From contig JAIPMN010018954.1 of NCBI GenBank assembly GCA_020650975.1, positions 1-26,594 on the forward strand: 26,594 nt of DNA, read 5' to 3'. The translations under genes were made by a program, and so were the position numbers. This document shows positions 1 to 10,214 of this stretch, piece after piece (positions within the stretch are counted from its first letter, which is position 1; each line of letters opens with the position of its first letter). Below the pieces are notes generated by a model, which had not been told where the DNA came from, made no database searches, and saw only the letters and a list, made by a program, of their open reading frames with translations. The stretch is from Apostichopus californicus. Lineage: Eukaryota > Echinodermata > Holothuroidea > Aspidochirotida > Stichopodidae.

Positions 1-322
1 AGGGAACTAGATAAATTAATGGAACTTACAGCAAATAGAATGAGGCAGAATAGAGTGAAGGAAAAACCAATATAACAAATGATAAAAACTAAACAAACAG
101 GAACTTCAATAAATAAAATGCAAGACATAAAAAAAATGGTTCAACCGTTAGTCTAAAGAACATCTAACAGTTGATAAGTTTGTGTAATAAATATTTTGGA
201 CAAAAAGAAGTTGGAGTTATGATTTAAAGCTGTTAAATTTGCAGTCAGTGTTTCTTTCATTAATTGTGCATTCTTTGATCACTTAACGAACCTGTGATAG
301 TAAGCAAAGGAATATGTAAAGC
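1..322. other. No gene seen (AT-rich)
   Basis: AT-rich DNA without an open frame, RNA gene or repeat that I recognise. Confidence 0.6.
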
Positions 323-722
323 CAGTGGCGGAGCTAGGGGTATTGGTCAGGGGGGCGAGAATGGTCTGTAGGGGCGCTTTCGACACTATCTAAGCGGAGC
401 GCCCCCACAGGTTGGCGCTGAGCGTACAGAAATTTCTTGAGTAAATATACTCCCTAGATCGCCGGAAATGACCCTTTTCGGGCCTTTCTAATTTCCAGAT
501 AAACGAAGAATAAATAGGTGTCATGGCCATTTTGTCAGAAAATTACACCAACAAAATGTGACAAATGTCAATAGGTATTTGAGCGCGCAATAAAAAAAAA
601 AAATAATCGCGAATAAGTAAAATGTGGTAAAAAGCTGAAAAGTGCGCCAGCAGTCCATTTGAGTCCGTCAGGGGGGGGGGGGGGCATCCGCCCCCTCTGA
701 CTGTATGGACGCTCCGCCACTG
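323..722. mobile_element. hAT-type MITE, copy 1, with 8-bp TSDs
   Basis: This 400-bp non-coding element has 12-bp perfect terminal inverted repeats, CAGTGGCGGAGC at the left and its complement at the right. It is flanked by the identical 8-bp duplication TGTAAAGC (315-322 and 723-730). An 8-bp TSD plus CAG...CTG ends is the hAT hallmark. The inside is GC-rich near the ends (poly-G run at 671-684) and AT-rich in the middle, with no transposase frame, so it must have been mobilised in trans. It is closely similar over its whole length to the copy at 23984-24375, in the same orientation. Confidence 0.93.
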
Positions 723-730
723 TGTAAAGC

Positions 731-2680
731 ATGATTAGCAAAAAGGTTGACGGATTATGTGTGTGTCTCAGGCTTCAAATAAGTACCAAGTAATTCATTT
801 TGATTGCGAAAATATTCCATTATTAACGACCAAGTTTTCTGAATAGTATATTGTAGTGATCTTATATGTATGAGTTATGAAATTGACAGATGGCAAATGA
901 AGTATAGTTAGATGATTTATTTCAACACAAATAATCAATATTTTTTTGAGAATGAACCGATCTGTATAAAATATCCTTAATATTTTACAGCTGCACTGTA
1001 CATATATATATATACAGTGTTAATCTCTCCCAAAAGAGACAGCCTCCACAAGTAGCTGGTTCTAGATTCTTACTTTAATGACCAGAATGGAGTCATCTTT
1101 TCCCCTCTGTTTTAATGGAAAAGCAGATTGTCTTTCCGAAGAAGATGATGCAACTCACGGTCATTAAAAGCATCCCTCTCATCTCCTGCCCTAATGGATG
1201 ATGATGGAGGCTCATGACTCCCCAACAAGGAACACAATATCACAAACCTGTCATTTTAAGTGCTCTCAGACGTCGTCGTCGTTCCATTCGTTACCATCCG
1301 ATACTGAAAAAACTCGAAAAACAAAATATGCCTCAATTTCAGGTTTAACTATCATGGGGCTTCACAGCTTTATTACTAACAAATTATTCTTATCCAAAAT
1401 TTCTAACTTTATGCGGCTGAAAATTCTGTAGTGCATGGCCATGATACGGCCTTTTTAAAATTAGGTACTAGCGAAATAAATCAAACGTGCGAGCGTCCCC
1501 GGTAATTTATGATTTTTACAGCAGGCTTTAAAAAAAAAGGCAGTTTTCTATTTCACACGTCTCATTCGTGTACATGAATGTGCCTGGTTGCTCATGGTAT
1601 AGAATCTTTCCAAATCAGGATCGAGAGGCAGGGAATAATAATAATCCTGAGGGGAAGAGGTGAAGATGACTGCATTGTGCTGGACTCACTGCAATGTTCA
1701 CCGTGATAAAAATAGGGCAGTTTTAAGCGGCATGCGCTATAAAGATGTGCCTCCAACATGTACCTACTTTAATTGTCTAGAGATTAATACTATACACTTC
1801 CTGTGTCAATAACCAATGTGAAAATACTGTGAAAGTTTCAAGTTGATCTTAAATTGTAGCCCCAAACGCAGGATGTTTTTTACCGTCGGGGTGCCAGCTA
1901 TTATAGAGCAAGAATGAATCGAAACATAGTACCAAACGGTGACCCCGTCTTTCTTGATCCGTTTATTTGCCAGATTGGAAGTTGAGGCCAAGAATTATAA
2001 CTCTCGCTTCATCCACACGATTGTGTTAAGAATCGCCCTAGGAGGCAGTCGTTTTTACGACGAAATAAATCACCACAAATGCATGTGCATGGAGAAGCCA
2101 ACACTTAGCTTACAGTAGTTTGAGTAGTAGCTTACACTTATCACATCAGTTGGCTATCCAATTAACAAATTTAACTATTTTGTTTCCCGGGGGGAGGAGG
2201 GGGGGGAGGATATATGACGATAGGGGGTATTTTACAATTTGGAATTCCAGACGGGAATTTAAGGATTTCTCTTGAATGAAAAGCTCACCTTACTTTAATT
2301 GGCTGGCCACGGCTTAATTAAACCCACATCCTCTCAGATGCAAAATTTCCTCCCTCTATTATGACATTGCCTCATTAATTCACTCGACCTTATCACAGGT
2401 TTATAAATTTGTGGCATACTTCCCCCAAAGAATTGTGAAAAAAAGTAAGAAGTTCTCACTAGTTTAAAGATAGCTGACACCTTGGCCATTTATGGCACTT
2501 TAAATTTTCTGTATCTTGACCATGAAGACATTTTGCTAAGAGAGCCTGAAGTTTTAGTCACTCTGAACAAGCCTCTTTATCACCACCAGTAATACATGCC
2601 TATTTTGCACTGGGTCTAAAAGTGGGTAATATTTTAGTTAAATTTGCAGAAATATTGAGAAATTGAACCAATTAATACTA
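731..2680. other. No gene seen
   Basis: Only short unrelated open frames (1198-1431 +, 1806-1991 -) with no domain or splice context, a short (TA)n tract near 1003-1014 and a G-rich run near 2188-2209. If the NCKX gene extends upstream, this is probably intron. Confidence 0.6.
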
Positions 2681-2862
2681 ACAGACCTGCCAACCCCCCT
2701 GCTGTACAGGGAACCTAGCTCCCAGTGTTTATAGGGAAATCTCATGTTCTCATGCATAACTTCCTACAGACCTACCAACCCCCCCCCCCCCTTGATGCCG
2801 TACAGGGAATCTAGCTCCCAGTGTTTATAGGGAAATCTCATGTTCTCATGCATAACTTCCTA
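2681..2862. repeat. Two tandem copies of a 85-97 bp unit
   Basis: The unit runs from ACAGACCT(G/A)CCAACC to CATAACTTCCTA. The first copy is 2681-2765 and the second 2766-2862. The copies differ mainly by the length of a poly-C run and the added TGATGC, and the rest (CTAGCTCCCAGTGTTTATAG and what follows) is nearly identical. The unit starts with the terminal sequence of the inverted-repeat element, so this is a duplication of that element's left end. Confidence 0.9.
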
Positions 2863-2989
2863 AATTGCCAGCAGAAGTGGGTCGCACATTATCTTTTTGT
2901 AGTCTGCATTAGGTGAATTGGGAAATTTCAGTCTATGAATGCTTATGCCACTCTATTCTAATATGTTAGCGCGTCCATCACTTTTGACG

Positions 2990-3676
2990 TCGTCTAGTTT
3001 TATTTTTGTAGTTCAAGTGAAGTGTTAGCCCCCCCCCCCCACAATGTTGCTTCATCTAGTTTAATGATTGTAGAAGTGAAGTGTTAAAGGCATTAAAGAC
3101 TTGCCCCAAACCGCGTGCGGCCATCTGAAAAAGTTAACTTTCCGTTGCTTGCAAGTGACGTTTTGTTTGTGTCGCTACAAAATGCAGACAGTAGTGAAAC
3201 GTGATACCTTGTTATAAATCTTTTATCTGTACCTGTCCATCGCTGCTATGTACACTGTGTTGTGGGTATTGACCGTAGCTGCATGTACTGACTGCACTAG
3301 TGTCTAATTACCGACGGTAGCAAGCTGTGTGTGTATTTTCTGGGATCGATGGTGGTGTCTAACACTTACACCTCATTCGAAACTAGGTCAGATTACCGGC
3401 ATGAGACGTTTCTTTGTGCGCGAGTCTTCACACCCTTCAAACCTAAGAAAATATTGCTTCATCTATTTTTAATACTGCAAAATTGAAGTGTCTTACCCAA
3501 AAGATGTTGCATCATCTAGTTTTATAATTGTAGAAGTGAATTGTTAAACCTAAGAAAATGTTGCTTCATCTATTTTTAATACTGCCAAAGTGAAGTGTTT
3601 ACCCAAAAAAATGTTGCTACATCTAGTTTTATTATTGTAGAAGTGAATTGTTAAACCTAAGGAAATGTTGCTTCAT
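2990..3676. repeat. Mini-satellite of alternating 54-bp and 53-bp units
   Basis: The unit begins GTTGCTTCATCTA and ends ACC(T/C)AA(G/A)AAAAT. Clear units start at 3046 (interrupted by a MITE at 3088-3436), 3453, 3506, 3560 and 3613, with a truncated one from 3667 and a degenerate one before 3046. Two unit types alternate. Type A contains TAGTTTTAT..TTGTAGAAGTGA and GTTAAACCTAAG; type B contains TATTTTTAATACTGC and TACCCAAAA. The true period is thus a roughly 107-bp dimer. Confidence 0.9.
3088..3436 (+). mobile_element. Kolobok/T2-like MITE, copy 1 (TTAA target)
   Basis: The left end with its target reads TTAAAGGCATTAAAGACTTG. The right end in reverse complement reads TTGAAGGGTGTGAAGACTCG, giving imperfect inverted repeats of about 20 bp. 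The TSD is TTAA at 3084-3087 and TCAA (one change) at 3437-3440. TTAA targets with TTAAAGGRR-like ends are the signature of the T2 MITEs linked to Kolobok transposons. The element interrupts a mini-satellite unit, and removing it with one TSD copy restores GTTAAACCTAAG as in sister units. A related inverted copy lies at 18634-18930. It carries no transposase. Confidence 0.85.
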
Positions 3677-3775
3677 GTTTTATTGGATTGTTTCCAATTC
3701 ACCTAATCTCCTGATTTTTGGTGATGGAAAATTGTGAATCTCCCAATTTTTGTGAAAAGACAGGTTTGCAGGTCT

Positions 3776-5414
3776 TCAATATAAGTGTCCAAAATTAACT
3801 TACGTGTAATCGTGAAAATTACAAATTGGAGTGAATTTCCACTTCCATAATTTATTTGATTAATACTAGCACACAAAAAAAAAATTAATATGGGTAATCC
3901 TTTTGTCTAAGTTACATTCACATGAACTCAAATGTTAATTGCTTACCTATCTCTTTCAATTTGATGAGAAAAAAATTACTAGATACATATGAGTTCATAT
4001 AGCTGAGAATTTGGAAGCAAACAACGGCAAAGTAAACATCATTTTAAGATCAATTTATACATTGAATCATTGCAAGCTGACTGAATACACACTCACACAT
4101 GATTGTTAAAGCCATTGCTATTCCTTCCTTTAATTTACAAAAAAAAAAAAAAGTAGAGGAAGCTTAAGGATGGTTTTTCTGTATCATCATATTTCTGCTC
4201 CAGTCATGTGTATGGAGATTGCTCTGCCAACATAAGAGCAAGAATACTTCAATATTTGAAGAGAGGTTGCGTTTAATCTGGTGTTTGTTACTTCGGATTA
4301 CCATTCCGGATTCTCAGCTGTATTTGCTTCGCAGTACGTATCTGTTGACTAGTCGTGAATTTTGTCAGAGCCCCTCCTCTCATACAGAGAGATTCGACTG
4401 TGAAGAGATGACAACGGCTGCTCTGCTGCTGCATATATTACAACAAGTAGGGATTTAAAGGATTATTATAACTAAGTAGGAGATTAGATGGACGTTTGAT
4501 ATTTGATGTTTAGTTTAACTGGTTGGATTATTACTTAGAAGATTCCATGCATGAACAGTCCGTTGATGTTGGTATAACCGGTGTGATTGTTAATTATTTT
4601 TAAGGAACAGTTGAACAGTGGTGTGCATAGGGTTTAAAAGGTGGAGAGCCCTATTATAAATATTCCCCTCGTGGGAGAGCGATGACCCTCTCCCCCACCC
4701 CTACCTATGTGCAGTAGACTTAAGTGTTGTATGTTACCAGACACTCAGTGTATATGAATCAAATCTTGATTTAGTAGCAATATGGACAGGATGGACTTGT
4801 CATAGCCTAATTACTTATTGAACACTTTGTAATAGTTTGCATTATCCATGGGCATCAATTAACTTTGTGTAGCATGCATGCATACGGTCAGTCATTGTGA
4901 ACATTATAACTGACATAATACAAACAAAGAACAACTTAGGTTTTCTGTTCTATAAAGGTTTATGATAAACATATGTGTTACAAAAATAGCCAAATTGTAC
5001 ATGTACTCAGAAAGTCAACATTATGAATGTATTCTACATTTAGGGCATCATTTATCCCATTCCTAGAAGTAAATCCCAGATTCAGATGTCTTGTCCAGGC
5101 CTAGAGCCAGGCTGAGGCTTACCGGGAGGGGGGAGTCCCTCTCCACTCCCCATGCAGACTACTGTGCCCCCTCATTTAATAGTCTTTATACCACCATGTG
5201 TATCAAAACCTCACAATTTATCAGGCACAGGCGTTGTGCCCTTTTGTAAATTGTTGGTACTTCTTATTTCAAGCTCCCTACTAAAGACAAGTCTGGTCTT
5301 TGTTGAGTTTGTCTCATGTTCCTATGGTTTTGCTGTATGTACGGTAATGTTATTCTTAACTCATTCTCTTCACATAGAGTGGTTTAATTCTGAAGCTTAA
5401 TTGATTATTGATTA
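3776..5414. other. No gene seen, apart from the hairpin at 4615-4713
   Basis: AT-rich, with poly-A runs at 3867-3885 and 4137-4153. The short open frames at 4219-4458 and 5152-5400 have no recognisable motif. Confidence 0.6.
4615..4713. other. GC-rich hairpin-forming segment
   Basis: The segment starts CAGTGGTGTGCATAGG and ends CCTATGTGCAG, so its outer parts can partly pair. The inner GTGGGAGAG (from 4671) can pair with CTCTCCCCCAC across a short loop. The ends resemble decayed hAT-type termini, but no TSD is visible. It may be a small decayed MITE. Confidence 0.3.
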
Positions 5415-5655
5415 GGAGTGTTAGCTCAGTGGTTAACGACCGTGCCTTTCAGTCATAAGGTCCCGAGTTCGAGTCACTCCAAGATTAATGTATGTCGTCC
5501 AGTTACAGAGATGTAGGCAATTGACAATTCATAATCATGCACGTTGAATATGAATCTAAGAGACTGACTTCGGTCAGCTTGAGGCTTTGATAAGCCAATG
5601 AGGCTTCTTCGCGAGTTCTTGCTTGCAGGAAGATCTAAAATACATACATACATAC
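5415..5655 (+). mobile_element. tRNA-derived SINE, copy 1
   Basis: The head is tRNA-like: an acceptor half GGAGTG pairs with CACTCC at the T-arm side, Pol III box A is TTAGCTCAGTGG (5421-5432) and box B is GAGTTCGAGTC (5465-5475). A 4-bp anticodon-like stem CCTT/AAGG encloses an 8-base loop. A tRNA-unrelated body follows that contains TTCGGTCAGCTTG (5569-5581) and TTCGCGAGTTCTTGCTTGC. The 3' end is a (TACA)n microsatellite. The same layout is repeated at 13751-14009. It is not a functional tRNA gene, because the body continues past the acceptor and the arms are imperfect. Confidence 0.9.
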
Positions 5656-5760
5656 AATATTATGGACATTGTGATATATCTTTAGGACAGATTCAGGATT
5701 TTGTAAAGGAGGCCTATTGGGGGTTATTTGAATTCATCTCCTACATAAGGGGGTGAAAAA

Positions 5761-6286
5761 TTGTAGGTGTCAAATGGGTGCAATCTAAGGCATATTTAGA
5801 ATACAAATTATATCTATCATTAGGTCTAAATGCAGCGTGTACTAATAATTGCTTGTTAATTTTGTGTCAGGTTGAGAGCTGGTGCCGTGGGAGTATGTAC
5901 AATTATAAACCCAATAGATCAGCACTCTACAAATTGTAGGTGTCAAATGGGTGCAATCTGAGGCATATTTAGAATACAAATTATATCTATCATTAGGTCT
6001 AAATGCAGACTTGTACTAATAATTGCTTTTTAAGTTTGTGTCAGGTTGAGAGCTGGTGCCGTGGGTGCATGTACAATTATAAACCCCATAGATCAGCACT
6101 CTACAAATTGTAGGTGTCAAATGGGTGCAATCTGAAGTATATTTAGAATACAAATTATATCTATCATTAGGTCTAAGTGCAGACTTGTACTCATAATTGC
6201 TTTTTAATTTTGTGTCAGGTTGAGGGCGGGGGGCCTTGGGAGCATGTACAGTTATACACCCTATAGATCAGCGCACCACAAGTTGT
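5761..6286. repeat. Three tandem copies of a 174-bp unit
   Basis: The unit starts TTGTAGGTGTCAAATGGGTG at 5761, about 5935 and about 6109, giving a period of 173-174 bp. Each unit runs to ...ATAGATCAGC(A/G)C. Copies 1 and 2 are very similar; copy 3 is more diverged towards its end (GGGCGGGGGGCCTTGG). No coding frame runs through it. Confidence 0.92.
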
Positions 6287-6344
6287 TTAGCTTCTTCATC
6301 TGATTGACTCTTAAAACTACATTTTACCACCCTTAGACCTTCTA

Positions 6345-6506
6345 AGGTGGGATGATAGACATACTACTGTTCTAGGGAAACATGCAATACGGTTGGTCTA
6401 GTTAAAATCGCTACAGTACCACATTTTCTCTGCATCCGTCATATTAGGTGGGATGATAGACATACTGCTGTTCTAGGGAAACATGTAATACGGTTGGTCT
6501 AGTTGA
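6345..6506. repeat. About 60-bp direct duplication, 101 bp apart
   Basis: AGGTGGGATGATAGACATAC starts at 6345 and again at 6446. The match continues through GGTTGGTCTAGTT with only a few substitutions. The roughly 40 bp between the copies (TCTCTGCATCCGTCATATT) is unmatched on the outer sides, so either a 101-bp tandem unit decayed or a segment was copied locally. Confidence 0.85.
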
Positions 6507-8679
6507 ACCGTCATACTTTATGTGAAAATATGTTCAAGAACTCATCCTATGTCACAAGGTTACTTTAATAAGAGTTGTTATATTCATCATCTGAATTGAA
6601 TAAAATCTCAAAAGACCAAAGTACAATGGCTTTTAGTCTTTCTGATATGAAATGATACATCAATTAAGCTCCAGTTGACATGTACTATAGAAGTGTCATG
6701 AACATTGTGCAACTTAATGTAATCTCTTTTTTCAGCAAATAAAAAACAAATTAAGAAACAGTTATTTTTTGAAAACCACCAATGACTTTGAAAGGCTATA
6801 TATAATGCGTAATCATAAATATCCCATGTTCTTCTCAGCTCAGGCAAAGTGTTTGTGTTATGACTGATGTGGTTTAACCCCGCCCGGAAGGCTCTTTAAG
6901 CGTGATTTTATCAGTATTTTCTTTTTCTCACATGATACGACTCAAAGCGCTAACCATACATGCGACCGATGATTTTCGTGGACTTGCAGCTATTTTAGCG
7001 AAAAGTCAGCGGTCTCGACATATCATTTCTCCCAGAGTGGTTGTGTTTGCCTTAGATAGCATCGCCTTGAGGACCATAAGCTGCCTCAGCTGCGGGCGAT
7101 CTGCAAATTTTGACGGATGAGTTGGTAAAGGGATGGCTGATCGATGGCTTCTTAGATCTGTGATTTCCTACTTTAAGTATTGATCTCCCTGATGTCTTCT
7201 ATGTGTGCATGATAAATTGGGATGAATTTTTAGTCCACAAGCATCATCATCTCCATATCAGATTGGAATTTAATGCAAGGTCATGGATCCAACCTATAAT
7301 ATCATGGTTAAAATGTGAGAAAAAAAATAAACAAATCAATCATAAACAGCACTGAAAGAAATGGTAAAGCTCTGTTATGGCTTAGTTTGGTGATACTGAT
7401 AAACTGAAAGTAAGATATTTATACATCAATGCAAAGAGTGGACTATAGAAATACATAGGATACCATATGAAAAGTTGATTTATATAATTTTAAATGTGTG
7501 TAATTGCTTGAATTTGGTTCCTTCTAAATGTATTTCTTGGAGGTGAAAACCATGATTTAGGATCAATAAATTCATGACTCACTTTGGAAGGCAATCAGTC
7601 CAAATTTATTGCAATCTTTAAATAGATCAAAATATGTTATGTGGTCGTTTAATACCAACCATATGCCAAAACTTGATATCAATTTTCCAAAAAAATGTAT
7701 GATTATATTAAAGTTTCTATACATTAACTTTCAAATGGTTTCTCAGATATTGAGTTGGCAGATCAAATTTTGAATGTTAAAATGTGTCCAGGTGGAAAAC
7801 TTCAGCTTAACATCATTTATTGCTAAATATAATGAAGTGTTAGCAGTTAATAGAAGTCCTGTTTGTTTATACGTCATACTAACCATTCGGGGTGATACTG
7901 GTTTACATAGGTCAATAAACTAAACTGTATATTATTCTCTGTTAATGATGTTAATTAAATGTTAATTAATAATGTTAATTAAAAACACACTATGTTTGAC
8001 TTTTCCTTGAGAGGTTTAATTTGTGGTAAAAATAGCAATTATTAATATGTGTAACTGCAGTTTATAGGGAAACCACACAGTACCTTTTGTGTTAGTTCCT
8101 CGTGTAGATTACATTTATCCGTCATGATTCGTTACGAAAAGAGGAATTACGCAGGATTTATTCACATGTTTTGTGGCTGTCATGTTGAGATGCGAAAGGT
8201 GGACAGAATAATGCTTGCTAAATTTTTCAGGCTCGAAATTCACAGTCAGTCTTTATTCAATTCTGTATTATAGTGCTACATGTTTTCTGATTAAACATGT
8301 CAGTGCTTTGGTGAACTTGAAGCAAGTTCAGTTGGCTGGCTGATTTTTTCTTGTCTTGCAATGACCATTCTCAGAGGGGGTTAATAACTGTGTATTAAAG
8401 TAGTTCATTCTTTTGCCCATGTTATGTATAGGAATTAAGTTTCCATGTTAACAAGCGGTTACATAACCCTACTTTTATTGTTTGATTCTGCATATTCAGT
8501 GATGATTTGAAATAAATCATTTGCTAACCGCCGGCAGGGAGTTTCATTTTGGGGATTAAGGTTTTTTGGAATCTGACAGTTCTTAATAATAGCTTATCTA
8601 GGCTCTATAGATATGTATCTTTTTTAGTTTGAATCCTTCAAACAACTCAAAATACATGTTTTCTGTTATTCGTTTTCAG
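6507..8679. other. No gene seen, probable upstream intron
   Basis: This is the sequence before the first visible NCKX exon. A locally GC-richer patch at 6870-7140 carries a 72-codon open frame (6902-7120) with no recognised motif. The rest is AT-rich and ends in a pyrimidine-rich acceptor tract. Confidence 0.55.
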
Positions 8680-8799
8680 GAGAAAAGGAAGCTGTATCCA
8701 TTAACTTTCTTGGGAAGCATCGTTTGGATCGCTATATTTTCGTATCTGATGGTCTGGTGGGCAGCTAAAGTTGGAGAGACCGTCGGTTTAACTGATCCG
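8680..8799 (+). CDS. SLC24A2-like: NCKX-type exchanger, internal coding exon (membrane helix before the alpha-2 repeat)
   Basis: This exon encodes 40 residues starting EKRKLYPLTFLGSIVWIA and ending ETVGLTDP. The segment LTFLGSIVWIAIFSYLMVWW is a hydrophobic membrane helix, and the WW...VGET signature is typical of NCKX1/NCKX2 rather than NCKX3, 4 or 5, which have a different sequence here. NCKX proteins are plasma-membrane exchangers that move Ca2+ and K+ out against Na+ in. The exon is bounded by a pyrimidine-rich tract ending CAG at 8677-8679 and by a GTAAAT donor at 8800, and it is 120 bp, phase 0 at both ends. The reading frame stays open upstream into the intron, but similarity starts exactly after CAG. 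The preceding exon, expected to end near a PLWxTLPDVR-type motif, was not found in 1-8679. The family call rests on recalled protein signatures. NCKX1 versus NCKX2 cannot be separated in an invertebrate. Confidence 0.93.
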
Positions 8800-10193
8800 G
8801 TAAATTTTGTTTTCCCTTCTTGGCTGCTGTTGAACTAGATGACTAAGAATTTTATTGCATTTCTGTGGGAGGTATCTTGATCAGACTGTTTGTCACCCCC
8901 ATACCCCTCCTCCCTCCCCCCCCCCCAATAAAATGGAGGAAGAGGAGCAGGATCAAATTATCCTCTCACAAACATGCTGTTTCATGCAAATAGATCCAAA
9001 TCTTCCAATTTGTATTAGTAAAAGGATTGCCTGTGCTATAGGTGATCAAATAATGACTTTCCCCCCCCCCCCTCTTTACATATCTCATAATATACAAAGA
9101 ATTTGCAACTTTCCTTTCAAAATTTGGATGTGAAAAGTCAAAATTTCAATGATATAATGAAATTTGCAGAGTTTGGAGGGAAAGAACAAATTTGGACATA
9201 AAAGAATGGGAATTTATGATGTTCCATTTAATGAGGCCACTGTATGATCTAAGAAAAAACTGAAATTCTTCAGGTGATGAAGACCCTTTACACCCCACCG
9301 ATTTTCTGCCCCCTCACATTTTGATAGATTCCTGTGCTAATGGTGAGCTAGGTGTATTCAGTATGCAAAACAGAATCACCACATATTCTATCTGAGCTGC
9401 TTACTCTATGACCAAATTAAATATGTAATACCAAAAATATCAGAATTTACTACTTACTTTTCAGCTTTTTGAGTTGATCTTGGTCAACTGTCATTTCAAC
9501 TAAATGAAGGCTGGAAATTTTTTTAAATTACTACTCTCGTTAAAAAAAAAAAAATTGTGGTGCAAAAATGACGACCATTGAATGAAAGCCCATTAGAATT
9601 TTAACTGATGAAACCTCCATTAGATGGTTAATTAAATATTAAAGAACGTCTAAATTTGATCAGTTTACGTCCTGTTTCAAGTTATACAGATAGGTTTTGG
9701 TATGCTTGAAAGACCAAACAAAAGAAGCCACTTAAATGCAAACATTGCTTGGATAACAATTAGCTTTTCTTTCAAAGAATCGTTGAGACAGAGTATATAT
9801 GGAAGTTACTATATTTCAAATTGATATATTGATATTAATATCAGAGTCGGCTATTGTTTTTCTACATTGTCTGTGAATGGCTAGAAACTTTCAGTTGCCT
9901 TTGCTGATTTCATTCATCTTAAACGTGAGCATCGACCCAAAAATATGCTAGAAAGTGAAATAATGGGTCACAAACGGTATAAAGCACACAAAGTGTAATA
10001 TTTTCTTAACGCTCCAATTTGTAGCCTGTTTTTTTATTTCTGATGACATTTTTGCACAGTTCAATTTGGTTGGAAGATGAGGTGAAATGAGTGTGAACAA
10101 AGAACAAACACAAAATGTCGGCTTAATATCGCCATAGTTCGTATCTCTATCAGACATTAGCTCTCTCTTTCTCTATCAAAACAGTGTATTTAA

Positions 10194-10214
10194 CCAGGGA
10201 GTAACAACTCCCTG
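10194..10214. repeat. Short palindromic repeat, copy 1
   Basis: CAGGGAGT (10195-10202) and ACTCCCTG (10207-10214) form an 8-bp perfect stem with an AACA loop. The right half TAACAACTCCCTG is identical to that of the palindrome at 22939-22967. No T-tract or gene end is nearby, so it is not a bacterial-type terminator. Confidence 0.6.

Larger units (their letters stand above)
2683..3775. mobile_element. Inverted-repeat (fold-back/MITE-like) element enclosing a mini-satellite
   Basis: The outer ends AGACCTGCCAAC (2683-2694) and GTTTGCAGGTCT (3764-3775) are inverted copies with one mismatch. Further in, TTAGGTGAATTGG (2909-2921) and CCAATTCACCTAA (3694-3706) are a perfect 13-bp inverted pair. 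The two pairs are nested, which suggests one element rather than chance. Its left arm contains a roughly 90-bp tandem duplication, and its centre holds the 54-bp mini-satellite with an inserted Kolobok-like MITE. I could not identify a clear TSD or a transposase, so superfamily and exact borders are open. Confidence 0.5.

Noticed and set aside
4615..4713. Complete hAT element
   Set aside because: The ends resemble hAT termini but match each other poorly and no 8-bp duplication flanks them.
5415..5480. Possible functional tRNA gene
   Set aside because: It has Pol III boxes, but the arms pair imperfectly, the anticodon-like loop has eight bases, and the sequence continues into a SINE body with a microsatellite tail. 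The same holds at 13751.
6902..7120. 72-codon open frame in a GC-richer patch, considered as a missing upstream NCKX exon
   Set aside because: The translation shows neither the hydrophobic helix nor the PLWxTLPD-type motif expected for the preceding NCKX exon, and no other family was recognised.
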